A DNA stretch of 64,000 nt. It comes from Acanthosoma haemorrhoidale. Its lineage: Eukaryota; Arthropoda; Insecta; Hemiptera; Acanthosomatidae. Both the position numbers and the translations under genes were made by a program. The notes beneath the pieces are model-generated. The model worked only from the letters and a program-made list of their open reading frames with translations, was not told the DNA's origin and did not search any database. Shown one piece after another: positions 12,014 through 22,689 of the stretch. Numbering within the stretch: position 1 is the first letter of the stretch; each line of letters starts with the position of its first letter. Location: assembly GCA_930367205.1 (NCBI GenBank), contig OV884011.1:140675937-140739936 (forward strand), written 5' to 3'.

Positions 12014-12317
12014 TTGATAAGCCCATACAAACAAAGTCGATACAGTTTCCTTGAAGAACACGCCCTGAATACAGATCCGAGTTTAAGAAGGTCGCGTGAG
12101 TCATTAAAAACCCGATGTGAGTCACCCATTCAACAAATTTGCTTTAATGAGAGACGAACGTCACCGCTAAAACCCGGTTCAGTGCATGGCTGGACGATAA
12201 TTAACTTGGGATTTGTTGACGTCAGAGTGACTTCATTACTTAAATATATTACCCGTCAGTATACGTATAGTAGTAGTGAATTCTTAGTCCTAATACAAGG
12301 AAATAATTGTAACCAAA
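12014..12317 (+). CDS. Candidate coding segment upstream of a strong acceptor, unknown product
   Basis: A reading frame stays open from 12014 (TTG, no ATG) to 12406. Hydrophilic stretches include TDPSLRRSRESLKTRCESP, and the frame holds several cysteines. A donor-like AAA|GTAAGG at 12317/12318 could join it across a 228-base intron to the acceptor at 12545. It contains a perfect TGACGTCA palindrome (12217-12224), which may be coincidental. About one frame of this length is expected by chance in a window this size and composition, so length alone is weak support. No homolog is recognised. Confidence 0.2.
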
Positions 12318-12545
12318 GTAAGGAGTCATTCATGTCATATTACAATTGTAGTTTAGCCAATTTCTCCTGTAACATCTTTAGCCGTATTGAATTGATTTGT
12401 ACCTGAAATTGACGCATCGAAAAATAATGTTCAGAAAAATGCAAATTAAAAAAAAAAATTTCACAAACTGAGCTTTTACTCTTTTTGTTAGTCCCTAGAC
12501 ACACTCTTCTCGATTATCTATCATCTTTCTCTCTTAACTTCCCAG

Positions 12546-12726
12546 CGCTTTATTCCGTATTAGGGATAGCTTGGAATGTTCGAATCGACTATTTCGTTAC
12601 AGCCATCTCCGAGTTACAGCTAGGTTCCTGAAGTCATTCGAAGTTCATTCTCTATGCCACTCAAACCTCCTGGCACGCAGTAAACATATTTATTTTGGCA
12701 CCGTTCCTTACTCTTCTTATCAATAG
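12546..12726 (+). CDS. Candidate terminal exon, unknown product
   Basis: A strong + strand acceptor ends at 12545 (ATCTTTCTCTCTTAACTTCCCAG, with a CTTAAC branch-like motif). One phase then stays open for 59 codons to TAG at 12724-12726. It begins ALFRIRDSLECSNRLF and ends HIYFGTVPYSSYQ. A second phase is open for about 28 codons, so the frame is ambiguous. No clear donor is seen inside, which suggests a last exon. An AATAAA occurs only at about 13023. No homolog is recognised; the acceptor is better evidence than the open frame. Confidence 0.25.
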
Positions 12727-12729
12727 ATG

Positions 12730-13328
12730 TTACATGAAGGGTGAAGTATCCATGTGCACTCCGAAAAGAGGTGAAAAAGTGTCGTGATATTCATACAATT
12801 GTTCTTAAATTATAGAGATGTTCTGCACATTGCATAAATGTTGTCTGTGATATAATAACGGGAAGCGTCCATAAATGGAAAAAAATCAAAGTGAATCATG
12901 CTGGCCACGAATTTCTTAACTGGCCCACTTCTTTCTGACTTTTCAACACCCTTCAAGATGTTATCTTAAAATAAGAATACATGCCTCAGCGGTGACGGGC
13001 TTTCTTCTCGTTAAATCAAAAGCAATAAAATTACCATAAATATGTATATATATATTTTAACCGAGGATTAAATAAGTTCCTTAATTTTTCCCTTATCCAT
13101 AATCTTAAAAATTTGAGAGCTAAGAGAAATAAAAAAAAAAAAAATTAAATATTAGTCAGTTCAGTCCAGTTACGTATAATGTTTATCATTATATAATTTT
13201 TATAAAATAACAAAACCTGTATATAATGTAGCGATGCTACAGGAAATACAAAAATAATTTGTAAATAGACTCGCCTGAGGATCTATAATTGTATATAATT
13301 ATCTGTAAATTTAAAGAGGTCATGGAAA
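12730..13328. other. No recognisable gene
   Basis: AT-rich, with poly-A and AT-repeat tracts. Nothing coding or repeated is recognised. Confidence 0.4.
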
Positions 13329-13333
13329 AAAAA

Positions 13334-13392
13334 AATATATATATATATATATGGGCGTCAATGACCCTTGTGGTTGACATGCCCTAAAACAA
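13334..13392 (+). repeat. (AT)n tract plus TCAATGACCCTTG repeat (copy 2)
   Basis: An AT dinucleotide run (about 13334-13352) leads directly into GGGCGTCAATGACCCTTGTG and GTTGACATGCCCTAAAAC, matching 11584-11625. A microsatellite touching a short repeat end is a common arrangement for SINE ends. Confidence 0.5.
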
Positions 13393-13399
13393 ACAAAAA

Positions 13400-14110
13400 T
13401 ATGAGACCAAGATTAAGGTTAGCAATTAAAGGCAATAATAAAAAAAACAGTTCCAGGCAATTGTAATATTTCAATTTTTAAGCTTTTAGTTTTTCTAAAA
13501 GCTTTTTTTCCGCGACAGGGGTCACAAATACAATAAGGTTCCTTTGAGCTCGCTTTTAAAAACGTTTTCTAGTGAGTGTTCCTAACATTCCATTATACAT
13601 ATTAGGTATTAATTAGAATTTGAATTTGAAGCCCTACTCAACGGCACAGAAAAATATTTGCTTTATTAATTAAAGTATTGATGTATGACCCGTCATTATT
13701 TGTTATGGAGTTGCTTTTATTTTCAGCTCATCAGGGGACGGGAAATGGGACTATTACACCTCTACATTGAACTATTGAGCCATCATGATTCTAATGGCTC
13801 TTGACGGTTTTGTTTTAACTGGCTGTTGTAATTATAGTTCAATAAAGTTACAACAAAAAAATATATTATTGATCAAAACGTCGAATTCTTGAATTTGATA
13901 CTCAATAAGACAACATTTTCTTTTTTATTACTAAATAATTATTGATGAAATTTATGGAATTACAATGACACTATAGGGGCAAAAACATAAGGGTTAAAAT
14001 ATACAAGGCAATTTCTGGCGAAGTTTTCTACCACCTTCCAGCAATAGTCCGTATCGATTAACAATTAATATCTGTGTAGTATATTATAAAGTTATTATTA
14101 CGATATTTAC
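13400..14110. other. No recognisable gene
   Basis: AT-rich sequence without recognised repeats or open frames. Confidence 0.4.
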
Positions 14111-14119
14111 GACAGTATA

Positions 14120-14290
14120 CCAGAGGCTGAGACCTGAGATAATGAAGCAAGGCTCCAGAGAGCGGACAGTGCCTGAGAGGGCCGGAAGTGCGGATGGCGG
14201 CTGCCCGGCAGGATGTGGAGTCCCGCCGACCAGCCACCAACTACGGTCATTACAGATACAATAGGCGGTGGCGCAGTTAGGGGTTCATTA
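14120..14290 (+). other. GC-rich island with a short ATG frame
   Basis: About 170 bases are clearly richer in G and C than their surroundings. A + strand frame beginning with an ATG at about 14193 reads MAAARQDVESRRPATNYGHY and then arginine-rich residues to a TAG near 14278. It is open upstream for about 19 codons. No homolog or splice sites are clear. The island lies just upstream of the RT relic at 14.4 kb and could be a GC-rich part of the same or another mobile element. Confidence 0.2.
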
Positions 14291-14429
14291 GAACAATTCT
14301 CGATATGATGGAATGGAAAAAAAATGCGATCAATTCTATATGTTCTTTAAGTTTAACATTTGATTAATAAACAATTGCCGTTGGCATGTCACTTGTGGCT
14401 ATGGAGAGAGTAGGTGGGCATATTCATAG

Positions 14430-14960
14430 GTTACCAGGAATAGTGAGAATGCTGAGTATTTGTCCATGCGCCTCCCCGGTGGTCCTGTCTGACGTCCTGT
14501 TTAGGAATGTGTGAATTTCAGGTCGGATTGAACGGACAACTATCATACAACTGGCCACACCAAAGCGGGATATACTTCAAGGTTCTGTTCACCAGTACTG
14601 ACTGACTTTTTTTGATATTTCACAAACTCCAGGTATCTAAAACAAAATGTATGCAGGTGACATTGTTATCAGTAACACTAAAGATTAGCAAGCTCCAAGA
14701 ACAAGTTGATAACAGCCACAAACCGATGAAGATATCAAATATCTAACCTTGACATCTATCCTTCCTGACAATCCTGAAACCTCAATATTAAAAAAAAAAC
14801 CAGAAGCATATTCACACTCTTCTACGTTGAATCTGTTGATGAAAAGAACTGAATACGGAACTCTTAATCCTACTTGACTACTTACAATACTTGACTATTA
14901 ACTTACTATATTGACTATACAATGCGGTAAGTCCCAATAGAGAACGCCTGGAATAAAAGG
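14430..14960 (+). mobile_element. Non-LTR retrotransposon RT fragment with degenerate YADD
   Basis: In broken frames the + strand reads FQVGLNGQLSYNWPHQSG (about 14516-14570), like the 'F.V.LNG..S......G.PQGS' block of Jockey and related RTs. It then gives KMYAGDIVIS then NTKD (about 14643-14690), in the place of the catalytic YADD motif with the first Asp replaced by Gly. Spacing between the two blocks fits an RT with the intervening 'L.P.LF..Y..D' block badly eroded. Stops and shifts are frequent, so it is a dead fragment. The family beyond the Jockey/RTE group cannot be settled from this. Confidence 0.5.
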
Positions 14961-15429
14961 TGCAACTGCCTCATCAGAGCCCGATGTTTACAGAACAGAA
15001 TAGAAGATAGATACTTGACATTAGCAAGGTATATAATTAAATAGTGGAAACTTAGTTATAGTCAATATTTCGTTTTAGGGGTAAAATAAACCTCACTTTC
15101 AGTGTTATATATGTTAAATGTTAGTTAACAATTATGTTAACCAAGTGAAATATTAACTGTTGACCTGATGAATAGAAATGTGTAAAAAAAGAAAGAAAGA
15201 TGGAAGAAGAAAAATAGTCAAACACATATTTCATATGGGATCCTTTTACAATTTTGGAGAGGCAATGAGTCAGGCCACTATCACAAATTTCATAATTTAG
15301 TGTCAATTTGAGGTGGTATTCATCCACTGAACAACTTTGGTAAGCCCTATTCATTAATTCTCCTTGATTCATTGTAATAAACAAAATTCTAAACCCTCAT
15401 ACCATCTTGTTGTAAAAGAACAAGATGTT

Positions 15430-15790
15430 ATCTAATGCTTATGGTCGTGACCTGCTATAAATGCGTGACAGTGGGAGCCCTGGCAATGGCCAGTTTCTCC
15501 AATCATGTCCAGAGCGTCTGTGGCTCTCGCGCTCTTAGTCAGCCTCCACTGGCTCGTATCCGGTGACGCGGCTGACAGAGGAGTGTGGGGGACTTCCCAA
15601 AACTCTGCTTCCTCTTTCGCATGCGAGGGAGGTGACAAATATGTGGACTTGGGAGGCCTCTGGGCTGTTTGTAAATTATTGTATGAATGAGCAATGAATG
15701 ATAATTTGTAAATATGGTATGAATGAGAACATTTATCTCAATTACTTATTGCCTAATGAGGTAGATTGTAATTTCAGCACAATAAAGAAT
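15430..15790 (+). mobile_element. Jockey-type element, 3' end only (copy 3)
   Basis: Matches the 3' UTR of the copies at 1.6 and 48.8 kb: GTGACCTGCTATAAATGCG, CTGGCAATGGCCAGTTTCTC, CATCCGGTGACGCGGCTGA-like, GTATGAATGAG and a tail with CACAATAAAGAA. It is strongly 5'-truncated, starting close to the end of the pol frame. Its UTR contains a 61-codon ATG frame that resembles a secreted peptide (hydrophobic start, then GDAAD). The same sequence lies within the UTR of copy 2, so it is not treated as a gene. Confidence 0.85.
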
Positions 15791-15799
15791 ATTATGATA

Positions 15800-17880
15800 A
15801 TAAAATCGTAACTCGTACTTATTTTATAAAAAAAATATAATACATAAATAAATAGCTTAGTTAGATGCATCCTTAAGACTAAACCGAAACAGTGAACTTT
15901 CGGTATACGATAACTAATAGACACGTGCGTTGAGACCTGGATTAGTTGACGAGACGGCTAGACACGAGCCTGGAACCAGTCCAATTATCATAGTCCAGAC
16001 CTAGTCTTCCTTCTTCCAGCTTCATCACGTCATGGAGAAAAAAATCAAGGATGAGGCCAACAAGCAGTCATTCTTTGTTTGGTTTAACGCCTTACCCTGT
16101 CGGGGTGGTAAATAGGAATAACTGCAGGTTACCTCCCTTTTCATTTTAATATTTATTTATTAATATATTTTTTGCGTCTACACATTTATATATATCAAAT
16201 TAACTAAACCATTAATTTACTATCCAGATTGGGCATGTTGAATATACAAATGACGCCAATGTGGCAGAAAAAATAATTAAGTGCATAAGCAGTTTTTTAT
16301 AAACTAATCGAGATATGAGCTATACATCTGCTGTACGCACTAATTCATGAGGAAAAACTGTAAAAAAAAAACAAACGCACAATAACTGGAATATTAAAAA
16401 ACTAATTTAAGAATAATATTTTTAAAGGTGTATCATCATACAGGAAAGATAATAAAAAAATTATCAGAAGAAAGTCAACAGAGATAAGATACAGCCACAA
16501 CGCGGTTTCAACACAGAAAGAGTTTCATTGTGAGGCTTTGACCTAAATAGTTATGTCAATAGCACTTCACGGACAATGCAGCCACTGATCTGAAAATAGT
16601 TGAGCCGGTAAACACTGGCTTATCGTTAAAAAAAAAAAAAGGTTTATGAAATATTGGGAAATGTAAAACGTTATTTTTTTTATAGGAAGTTTGATTTAAA
16701 AAAATAATAACAAGAAAGTTAAATGTATTATTTGTGGTTTTAGGTGGAAGGAATCACTTAAAAAGAGTCCCCACTGTCACCAAATATGGACTGGAGATTT
16801 GGGCTTTAGCATGGATTAAGGAACAAAGTGTGTGATGACGACTCAGGATGACCATCCCAACACCTCAACAGCAAGAACCAGTTAAGCTTTTCATTCCTAT
16901 AAGGGCATTACTGAGTTTCTGTGAACTAAGTAGCATTAGTCACATATCATGGAACAAATGAAAGCGAGTACTGCTTACTTACTGGCAAGGCTCTCATCCC
17001 AAATAACATCGTTTAACTATGACTCCTTTTAATGAGTCTGCAAGTTCTCACGAAGTGTTTATCATATCCAATATTGATTGGAGGAAAAACAATAAGTTGT
17101 CAAATTTTATAATGTTTATTTTATGGGGAGAATGCAATAGTACTGATCCAAAAGAGAAACAAGAAAATCTACCTACTTTAGTTGCATTATTGATTTCATT
17201 ATTTTTAATGAATAATAGCCAAAAAAAAGAAAAGAAAAGATAGTGATTGGAATCCAGAACCTACTGATATCCAAACGTGTGCAATAGCACAAGCCATATT
17301 TTTTTCTTTGCCTAATAATTATTTTACATAAAGTTTCGGCAAAAATGTTGTTTTGCCTCACTGCATTAGGTAAGGCTTATAAAATATAAAATGGCTAGGG
17401 CGTATTCTTTAACCACAAATAATAAATGAAAAGAGGAATCCTTAATTATTTCAAGTTTATCGGCAATAGAATGTTAACATTTTTGTACTAAATTTAACCG
17501 AATTCGACTTCATAATATTAAATATGATTTTAGCCATACCCTTCAAACAGGGGTTATATGGTGAGTAAAAACCAGACACCGTCTAGTAATGGGAACAAAA
17601 AAAAGAGAGGTCGTGGGTTGGATCCGAGACATCTCTGCTTGGGATATAGTCATGCCTAAGGCATCCGACATCACTACCAGGCGAGACCGGACTATGCCAC
17701 GATAGAAAGAACCAGGCCAAAGAGGTCGGCATCTTACTGTCGGAATAATTTAAATAAAATAACATGTCTAGTTTATTTGACTCTTCGCGAACTACAAACG
17801 GAATTTACGACAATCGTTCTTATCGTTATTCACTTTATAGTTGTGGTTGAACGGAGATTTGTGGTCGGATGGTTGCAATT
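15800..17880. other. No recognisable gene
   Basis: AT-rich with poly-A and poly-T runs. Around 17610 a GGGTTGGATCC resembles a tRNA B box but no A box is placed correctly. Nothing else is supported. Confidence 0.4.
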
Positions 17881-17889
17881 GGACTTAAC

Positions 17890-17930
17890 TTACCTCATTG
17901 CTCAGGCAGGAAGGGTGAGTTGAAATTGTA
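17890..17930 (-). other. Possible 7-nt microexon or weak recursive splice site
   Basis: On the minus strand TCACCCTTCCTGCCTGAG is followed by CAATGAG and then GTAAGTTAAG. This can be read as an acceptor, a 7-nt exon (17894-17900) and a near-perfect donor, or as AG|GTAAGT with a displaced pyrimidine tract. It lies between ratchet sites A (9.0 kb) and B (28.4 kb) on the same strand. Confidence 0.25.
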
Positions 17931-17999
17931 CACAAGTTATTATTTAGAAGATTATTTTCTAACTAGCCTTGGTAGGAATGTTGAGTGGACCCGATACGA

Positions 18000-20140
18000 A
18001 ATCAAATAGATCTCCAAGGTGTGGATAGAACTCGTTCCGATTTTTAATCTAGACATATCCTCGTTAAGTCTAATACCTCACCTTGCTCAAATACAAAAAG
18101 CGACATTGTGGTGATGTAGTAAAAAAGAAACACATTGTGTACATACAGTTATAATGCAGATAAGTTAACATCCACATCTGGAGTAGCTTATTTTTCATTA
18201 TATCATTAGCATAGGGGAAGATTCGCACTAATTCATTTATATTTGTTGTATACATTCGTTTGGATATCGCCTAAGGCCGATGGAGGAAACATGTTTGGTT
18301 TTCAACAAATTTATTTATGGAAATCGTTTCCGGCATACTGACATGATCACAAGTAAAGAACGTGTGATGAATCTAAACCAATGATCATAACGAATCAAAG
18401 CCGATGGAATATACAATACCCTTGTCTCACATGTAATAGTAACCTATTTCTAGCTTGGAATTGCATAAAACCAACATTATCTAAATAAACCCAACCGCAG
18501 TATAAGATATGTGGCAATAATTTCAAATTGCCATAAAACACCGATTTCAGTAATAATATATGGACGCGACACACAAGCAGCGTACATGCCTTCCAAGTTA
18601 GATTACAAACCTAAGTAGTACTAAGAAAGCCGAATAGGTTTCGGTAATGGCACGAAGTAACAACACGCCATAATGGCCTATAATACTTTTGAGCAGCTCT
18701 AAACGATTCTCATGAACCAAATGGGTGTGTAAGATTAGACAGAGGTTGATCATCCTAAAAGGCGGGATGACTGGTCGACCAAGAATGATAATTGCGGGGA
18801 ACAGGCCGCCCTCTCTATTGCTGTTCAACAGCAAGCCAGTTTGGAGCGAAGAATCTAATTTAACAATTATAACGCTTTATTTGTTAACTTGTTTCCTGGA
18901 GCATAGGAACACTAAATTTAGGAGTACGTTGACGGTCCACATACAACATACAGAACCGCATAGTGATAATAAATTATTTCGGTGTGGCAGAACATTGTCA
19001 GAAAATTGCATATGTAATTTTTTGTGACGATTTCATTGTCGGTGTCAGACAAATATTTAGAGGAGTAGATGAGGTCTGGTTGAAATTTTGGTGTCTCCAT
19101 TTACACCCCTTTTAATGAGAAATCCTTTCTGAATACGATGAAAATTATTCCCCCAAAAATAATCTTCTAAAAATCCCATCGCATAAATATATTTTAACAC
19201 TTCAAACAAGACAGGTACAATTGATCCTCAAAACATTTCTTGGGATTTACCCCAATCCACAATAACCTATTATGTTACAGTGCGTAGTGTGTTCAATAAT
19301 TTTGAATCTGATTTATGCATCTAATTCGTAAAGGAAAATGTAACTTAACTTTCGAGAAATTTCCTAAATATCTGACAAACTTTCTATTATGCTATGCAAA
19401 ATTTAAATGCAAAAAAGTGGTTGTTTATTAATTTATTGTGCGGTTCCGCCAAGCGAACTGTAACCTACCACACCCATACCATATTTTTATCTGCTGTCAA
19501 TAAACTAACCCTTACAACCAAAGGACGAATTATTTATCAGAATCGCTAATAGGTATAGATAAATATCGTGTGGGCGAATGATTTTAATTCCTACTCGGAG
19601 ATGCAAACAAAAATTTAGTCGACGCTAATTAATTAAAAAGCAATAGCTGCTAAAAAATAATAATCAAACGCATATTTATTTACTTAGTATTGATTGGTTT
19701 TCGTTACCTAAAGGATTACAAGGACAAGATCGTTATCGCAACTAAACGTATCTCGTATATGAAGTCATTTAAAAGCGGTTGAACCTGAAAAAAAAAATAA
19801 AGGAAAATAATGGATACTTTTTAGGACGCCCACAACCGTAAGGAACGATACAAAAAGGAATGGCAAAAGCACATCAGTAGTGGAAAATCGATATATTAAT
19901 GCCTCTATACAGAATTTGGATGTTATTAAAATATTATTCCAACTCCTCTTAAGTAATCACATGAATAATCTATCAAGAAAAAGTATGAAACAATGTTTAC
20001 AGTAATCGCTACGCTATGGAGAACAAAAGTAAGTTAAAATCAATAACGAATAATATATTACAGGACTTTGCCAGTAGTAGTTGATTTTCATTTATAAACT
20101 TTCGAAAACGATTCTCCCTATAACGGAAATAGGAACTAAC
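18000..20140. other. No recognisable gene; one minus-strand acceptor near 19785
   Basis: AT-rich. At about 19785 the minus strand has a run of ten T, then CAG|GTTCAA. This is a good acceptor, but the following bases are not a donor, and the open frame after it lasts about 22 codons. Frames of 78-100 codons at 18.6-19.0 kb lack ATG starts and splice context. Confidence 0.35.
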
Positions 20141-20308
20141 TATTACTTTCTTGAAGATAGTACACGGTCTTGGAAAACACTTTCCTGCCCGCGATTATCG
20201 AGAGGGTTTCCACGATTCACAGGAGAGAGCAGAACGCACTACGGGTTTTGCGGCGGCCATAGAAACGCGGGATTTTGATTTTTTTTACTGTTTATTATCC
20301 TGTTGTAG

Positions 20309-20322
20309 GACACCAAAGGGGG
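20309..20322 (+). CDS. Candidate 14-nt microexon
   Basis: On the + strand TTTATTATCCTGTTGTAG (with a T-run before it) is a good acceptor. Fourteen bases (GACACCAAAGGGGG) follow, then a perfect GTAAGT donor. The next acceptor is 58 bases on (TGTATCCAG at 20380), with a CTAAC branch motif at about 20353. The exon could feed the frame of the following segment as ..HQRG|ARYALQQ. Microexons this short exist in insects. Support is the pair of flanking sites only. Confidence 0.3.
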
Positions 20323-20380
20323 GTAAGTTAATGATAAATTTTCTATAGACTTCTAACACATTTAGTTGCGGTGTATCCAG

Positions 20381-20683
20381 GCTAGATATGCGTTACAACA
20401 AATCCAGGTGAAGAGCTTTGGCCTCGATGTACCGCAAGGTGTAGAAAACTCAGACAAGACAGAAGAAGCACAAACTTGCGTGTGCGAAAGCCTCTACCTA
20501 ACCAGAGACAGTGTTCGACCCATGTCTGTTGCTGTCACAATTTCTAATCCTCCAGTGTTGAAAGAATATTTAGTAGATGTGTGGGAATACACTAGATGTT
20601 GCATGTCAATATCAAGTGGGAATATTTTTACTGGAAAGCCTGCAGTTAATCACATATTCAGGTCAATGTGCAAATACCTATAA
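20381..20683 (+). CDS. Candidate terminal coding exon, about 100 aa, unknown product
   Basis: After an acceptor at 20380 one phase stays open to TAA at 20681-20683. It begins ARYALQQIQVKSFGLDVPQG and ends NHIFRSMCKYL, with four cysteines in the first two thirds and a mixed, non-repetitive composition. There is no ATG at its start, consistent with an internal or terminal exon. An AATAAA at 20731-20736, 48 bases after the stop, fits a 3' UTR. It joins cleanly to the 14-nt microexon upstream. I recognise no family. It is the best-looking candidate host exon in the window, but it could still be a chance frame of about 100 codons. Confidence 0.35.
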   Translation, partial: ARYALQQIQVKSFGLDVPQGVENSDKTEEAQTCVCESLYLTRDSVRPMSVAVTISNPPVLKEYLVDVWEYTRCCMSISSGNIFTGKPAVNHIFRSMCKYL

Positions 20684-20730
20684 ATGATCTGCAACAAACG
20701 TCTATGCACGAGTTCACACATCCATATATC

Positions 20731-20736
20731 AATAAA
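20731..20736 (+). terminator. Polyadenylation signal AATAAA for the candidate exon
   Basis: Canonical hexamer 48 bases downstream of the TAA of the 20381-20683 frame, followed by a TG/T-rich stretch (GCATGTAATGTTTT). This motif is common by chance in AT-rich DNA. Confidence 0.3.
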
Positions 20737-20739
20737 ATT

Positions 20740-22005
20740 TCGCATTGCATGTAATGTTTTATTTATGTACATGCATAGCCATGATATCAACATCAAAATA
20801 TTTTAGACAGTGTTCACAAAAGATGTTGATAGAACGATACATTATTATTTGATTCGCCGACAGAAAATTAACTTAACAGAAACTTATACTTTTTTTTGCT
20901 TTTTATGTCTCTCAAAATGAAAGTTATTGGAACAGGATTGTAAAAAAGAAAAGAAGCAGTGGCACATGAATTGGAAGGCACTGTGATCTTGTTTCGGCTT
21001 TCAAGACCAGATCACCCCCCCCCCATATATTATTTTCCAAACAGTTACCTCTTAAGTAGTTTTAATTATTTATTTAATTAATCTAATTGGCTCTTTCAGA
21101 ATCATCTGTCACCATTTACATGGTTTGTTCAAGACCAAATTTTAATAGTATATATTAAGACACGTAGATATTTATTTATTTTATCTAATACACATAAGAT
21201 CGTGTGCATATACATGAATTATATACATGTACAAATTTATTATAACTAGTTAACTCCTTAATATTCAATTGCTTGATTAATATTTGACTTTGATTTTCAT
21301 ATGTTGAAATATTATCAAAGTTCGGGATTCATTAATATTCGTGAGCAAATCCCTGTCTGTATTCCAACAGTCCCAGTAGTTTTTTTCTATTTTTATTTTT
21401 TTGGATGTTTTTCATTAGCCCAAGAGTTTTTCTTGAAACAGGAATGCAAGAGAGATACAAGTAGTTTTTAGAAATTATAAATAATCGTATTTCACTACTG
21501 CAGACTCTCTATCTCAAAGATACCAAATAGTTTACAAACGCACTGTTGTCGCCAGATGTTGGGAGCGTGATGGGAGTGCCATATGTCGGTTAGTTCTCGC
21601 AATATTCAGGGACAGTTTGACGCGAGGCGATGGCAGAAAAACACCAAACAACGTTCTAATTCTAATTTGTTATAACAAAGTTCTTTATGAAAAGGGAAAT
21701 GATGAAAATAACAGCTAATTGGGATTAAATTATATTTTTCCTTCGACACACCTAGACTTGAATTCATGTTATGGAAATCTAGCGCCAACCAAAACATCCT
21801 CATGGAATAACCGACTTATTTCAAGGATCGTTTGGTAATAAGAAGGTTGATGTTGGGCTAAATTATTAAATTAAAGCTGGGGTAATAAACTTCTAGGACG
21901 TGGGGTTTAAGAAGTACTGCTACCTCAGGGGAGCACGTTTGTCTATGGGGTATGGCGAGAATTTTCCACGAATATACCCTGGATTATGCTTATAATTACT
22001 TTTAC
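20740..22005. other. No recognisable gene
   Basis: AT-rich. It contains a C10 run near 21015, and an ACTTCT/AGAAGT inverted pair near 21890-21915 just before the hairpin cluster. No coding signal. Confidence 0.4.
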
Positions 22006-22011
22006 TGAGAA

Positions 22012-22189
22012 ATGTGGACTTCGCCCACATCTTTTGATAAGTCTATTGGTCCCTAGGACCAACCCTAATAACCAGTCTACTAGGTAGGGCTCGAAGTCCG
22101 CTAGACGGTCTTGAACTAACCCCCGTTAACTACTGGGTTAACGTGGTAGGGACCACGTTAGAACTAGGGGTAGTTCTAATTCCCCTAGT
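22012..22189. repeat. Cluster of at least five consecutive hairpins
   Basis: Perfect arms, in order: ATGTGG/CCACAT (22012-22030), TTGGTCC/GGACCAA with a 3-base loop (22046-22062), GTTAAC/GTTAAC (22125-22142), TAACGTGGT/ACCACGTTA with loop AGGG (22139-22160) and TTAGAACTA/TAGTTCTAA with loop GGGG (22158-22179). An alternative arm pair, ACTAGGGG/CCCCTAGT (22163-22189), competes with the last. The segment is richer in G and C than its surroundings and has no coding frame. It could be a foldback or transposon end, or a structured RNA. I do not recognise it. Confidence 0.6.
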
Positions 22190-22625
22190 CAAAATGGTCA
22201 AGTTTTTTTTGGTGACGGTAATTGATAGCAGTTTTTGCAAGAAACACCCTTATTAATGAAAACCTAATAAATTCTTTTAATCGACCATCTGCAATTGGGG
22301 TGTCTGTAGAATAATTATGTAACCAAAAACATCAAAATCGACATAACCCAATGGTAAAGCTGTCAACAAACCTCAATAGGAAAACTCTGCTGTCGTGTGC
22401 ATTATAAACAGCTAGTAAGAATGTTTATCGCCAAATATCTTCACTCTGGCCACCACACACACAGACATCTGCTATAGCCGGTTCTCTTAGCAGCCCATCA
22501 GGCGAATTACGAACGTCCCTGGTGTTCAGATAGCACTAATTGGCATGTGAGACGTAGAGATATTTAGATTCTCATCGTTAGGATGCCAAGCAAGACACAA
22601 GCTACGCTCACAAAGTGAATTCACT

Positions 22626-22685
22626 ATGAGGCCTCATGCCATCTAAGTCATATTTCTATGCGCGAGGATGCCGCCGCGCATCCTC
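22626..22685. repeat. Two GC-rich palindromes
   Basis: ATGAGGCCTCAT (22626-22637) is a perfect 12-base palindrome. Twenty-six bases later GAGGATGC-CGCCGC-GCATCCTC (22664-22685) forms an 8-bp GC-rich hairpin. A Helitron-type end was considered, but no CTRR follows at the expected distance on either strand. Confidence 0.5.
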
Positions 22686-22689
22686 ATGA

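Noticed and set aside
13715..13750. Hammerhead ribozyme (CTGATGAG on the minus strand followed by GAAAA)
   Set aside because: There is no room for stem II and no closing stems I and III. CTGATGA near 15165 fails for the same reason.
15505..15690. Small secreted-peptide gene (61 codons, signal-like N-terminus)
   Set aside because: The sequence is the 3' UTR of a Jockey element, present also at 49.4-49.6 kb and partly at 2.3 kb.
19740..19800. Fifth ratchet point at T10-CAG|GTTCAA (minus)
   Set aside because: The donor half GTTCAA is far from consensus; it is kept only as a possible acceptor.
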